Origin: Taibaiella helvus_B
GTDB taxonomy: Bacteria; Bacteroidota; Bacteroidia; Chitinophagales; Chitinophagaceae
Length of the DNA stretch: 5,124 bases
Assembly: GCA_040392805.1 (NCBI GenBank)
Contig: JBEBVI010000334.1
Span: 1 to 5,124, forward strand
Reading direction: 5' to 3'
The position numbers and the translations under genes are program-made. The first letter of the stretch is position 1, and every line of letters starts with the position of its first letter. Shown in pieces: positions 4,327 to 5,124 of the stretch. The notes below the pieces were generated by a model. That model did not search any database. It saw nothing but the letters and a program-made list of their open reading frames with translations, and was not told the DNA's origin.

Positions 4327-5124
4327 TTAGTTGGTTTCTTCGCTCATTTTGATACGGCTGATATCCATACCAAAGTGAAGCCCACGCTCGCCCAATACCT
4401 GGTCGATCTCCGTAAGAGATTTTTGACCGAAGTTCCGGAATTTCATTAATTCATCCTGGGTATACTGAACCAGCTCGCTGAGCGAATTGATTTTTGCTGC
4501 TTTAAGGCAATTGAACGCACGAACAGAAAGCTCTAAGTCTTCCAGTGGTGTGTTCAGCACCTTACGCAGCTGTAACATACCTTCATCCACAGTTTCTTCT
4601 TTTTCCTCTTTTTTCACATCCAATGAAATATTTTCATCAGTAATGATCATGAGGTGCTGAATAAGGATGCGGGAAGCTTCTTTTACTGCTTCTTCCGGAT
4701 GGATGGTACCATCGGTAATCACTTCCATGATCAGCTTTTCGTAGTCGGTACGTTGCTCCACACGGGTATTCTCAATGGTGTACTTCACATTTTTAATAGG
4801 AGTGAAGATAGAGTCGATGGCAATGAAGTTAACAGGTGCGTCCTTGGGTTGATTCTCTTCCGAAGGAACATAACCTCTTCCTTTACCGATGTGTAATTCT
4901 ATTTCCAAAAAAGCTGCCGTATCTAAGTTACAGATCACCAGCTCCGGGTTCATTACTTCGAAGTTAGGCGTAGCTTCACCAATCATTCCGGCAGTAAACT
5001 GTTCTTTCCCTTTGATGATAAGTTCTACTTTGTCGTGGCTAAGGTCTCCGTCACCTTTCTTTTTCAGGCGAACCTGCTTTAAGTTTAAAATGATCTCTGT
5101 CACATCTTCCATCACGCCTTTCAG
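4327..5124 (-). CDS. rpoA: DNA-directed RNA polymerase subunit alpha, 5' end outside window
   Basis: Alpha dimerises to nucleate assembly of the core RNA polymerase, and its C-terminal domain touches upstream promoter DNA and activators. 265 codons plus stop are visible, starting mid-protein at LKGVMEDVTEIILNLK; about 60-65 N-terminal residues of the usual 330 lie beyond the right edge, so the ATG near 5110 is internal. N-terminal domain signatures are GKGRGYVPSEEN (80-91 of the fragment), FTPIKNVKYTIENTRVEQRTDYEKL (107-131) and DGTIHPEEAV (138-147). A charged linker (KKEEKEETVDEG, 171-182) leads to the C-terminal domain. There R202, N205 and K208 match E. coli R265, N268 and K271, and K235-S236 match K298-S299, so the DNA-contacting surface is kept. 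It precedes rplQ in the usual operon order. Confidence 0.98.
   Translation of the reverse strand: MKGVMEDVTEIILNLKQVRLKKKGDGDLSHDKVELIIKGKEQFTAGMIGEATPNFEVMNPELVICNLDTAAFLEIELHIGKGRGYVPSEENQPKDAPVNFIAIDSIFTPIKNVKYTIENTRVEQRTDYEKLIMEVITDGTIHPEEAVKEASRILIQHLMIITDENISLDVKKEEKEETVDEGMLQLRKVLNTPLEDLELSVRAFNCLKAAKINSLSELVQYTQDELMKFRNFGQKSLTEIDQVLGERGLHFGMDISRIKMSEETN

Overview
The window looks like chromosomal DNA of a Bacteroidota bacterium, most likely near the Chitinophagaceae. The evidence is a single-PUR-domain DUF3276 protein (a family concentrated in this phylum), a textbook Bacteroidota promoter (TTTG, 20 bases, TACATTTG), no Shine-Dalgarno sequences before the starts, and a ribosomal protein L17 with a long acidic tail. 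Assignment below phylum level is inference.

Layout from left to right: (1) 1-743, minus strand, a membrane-anchored family 2 glycosyltransferase cut short by an in-frame TAG about 70 bases from the window edge; GT2-like coding seems to continue in the same frame beyond the stop. (2) 840-2060, plus strand, sucC (succinyl-CoA ligase beta subunit), divergent from the glycosyltransferase and closed by a hairpin terminator. (3) 2278-2706, plus strand, a DUF3276/PUR-alpha-like nucleic-acid-binding protein with its own strong promoter, a GTG start and a very strong terminator. (4) 2772-3537, about 770 bases with no credible gene but rich in small palindromes, including two REP-like GCCGC/GCGGC units 49 bases apart and a degenerate CGCAAAG repeat. 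(5) 3538-5124, minus strand, the end of a ribosomal protein/RNA polymerase operon: rpoA (5' part outside the window) then rplQ, separated by an intrinsic terminator-like hairpin and a second hairpin just before rplQ, and closed by a long bidirectional terminator.

The genes are mostly core functions: TCA-cycle substrate-level phosphorylation (sucC), transcription (rpoA), translation (rplQ) and a nucleic-acid-binding protein of unclear role. sucC and the DUF3276 gene look like independent units. rpoA and rplQ share the classic operon order, but the structured spacer suggests rplQ output may be tuned separately. I see no evidence for a new defence, mobile or metabolic system. The least explained DNA is the palindrome-rich gap before rplQ, and the main technical question is whether the glycosyltransferase truncation is real.
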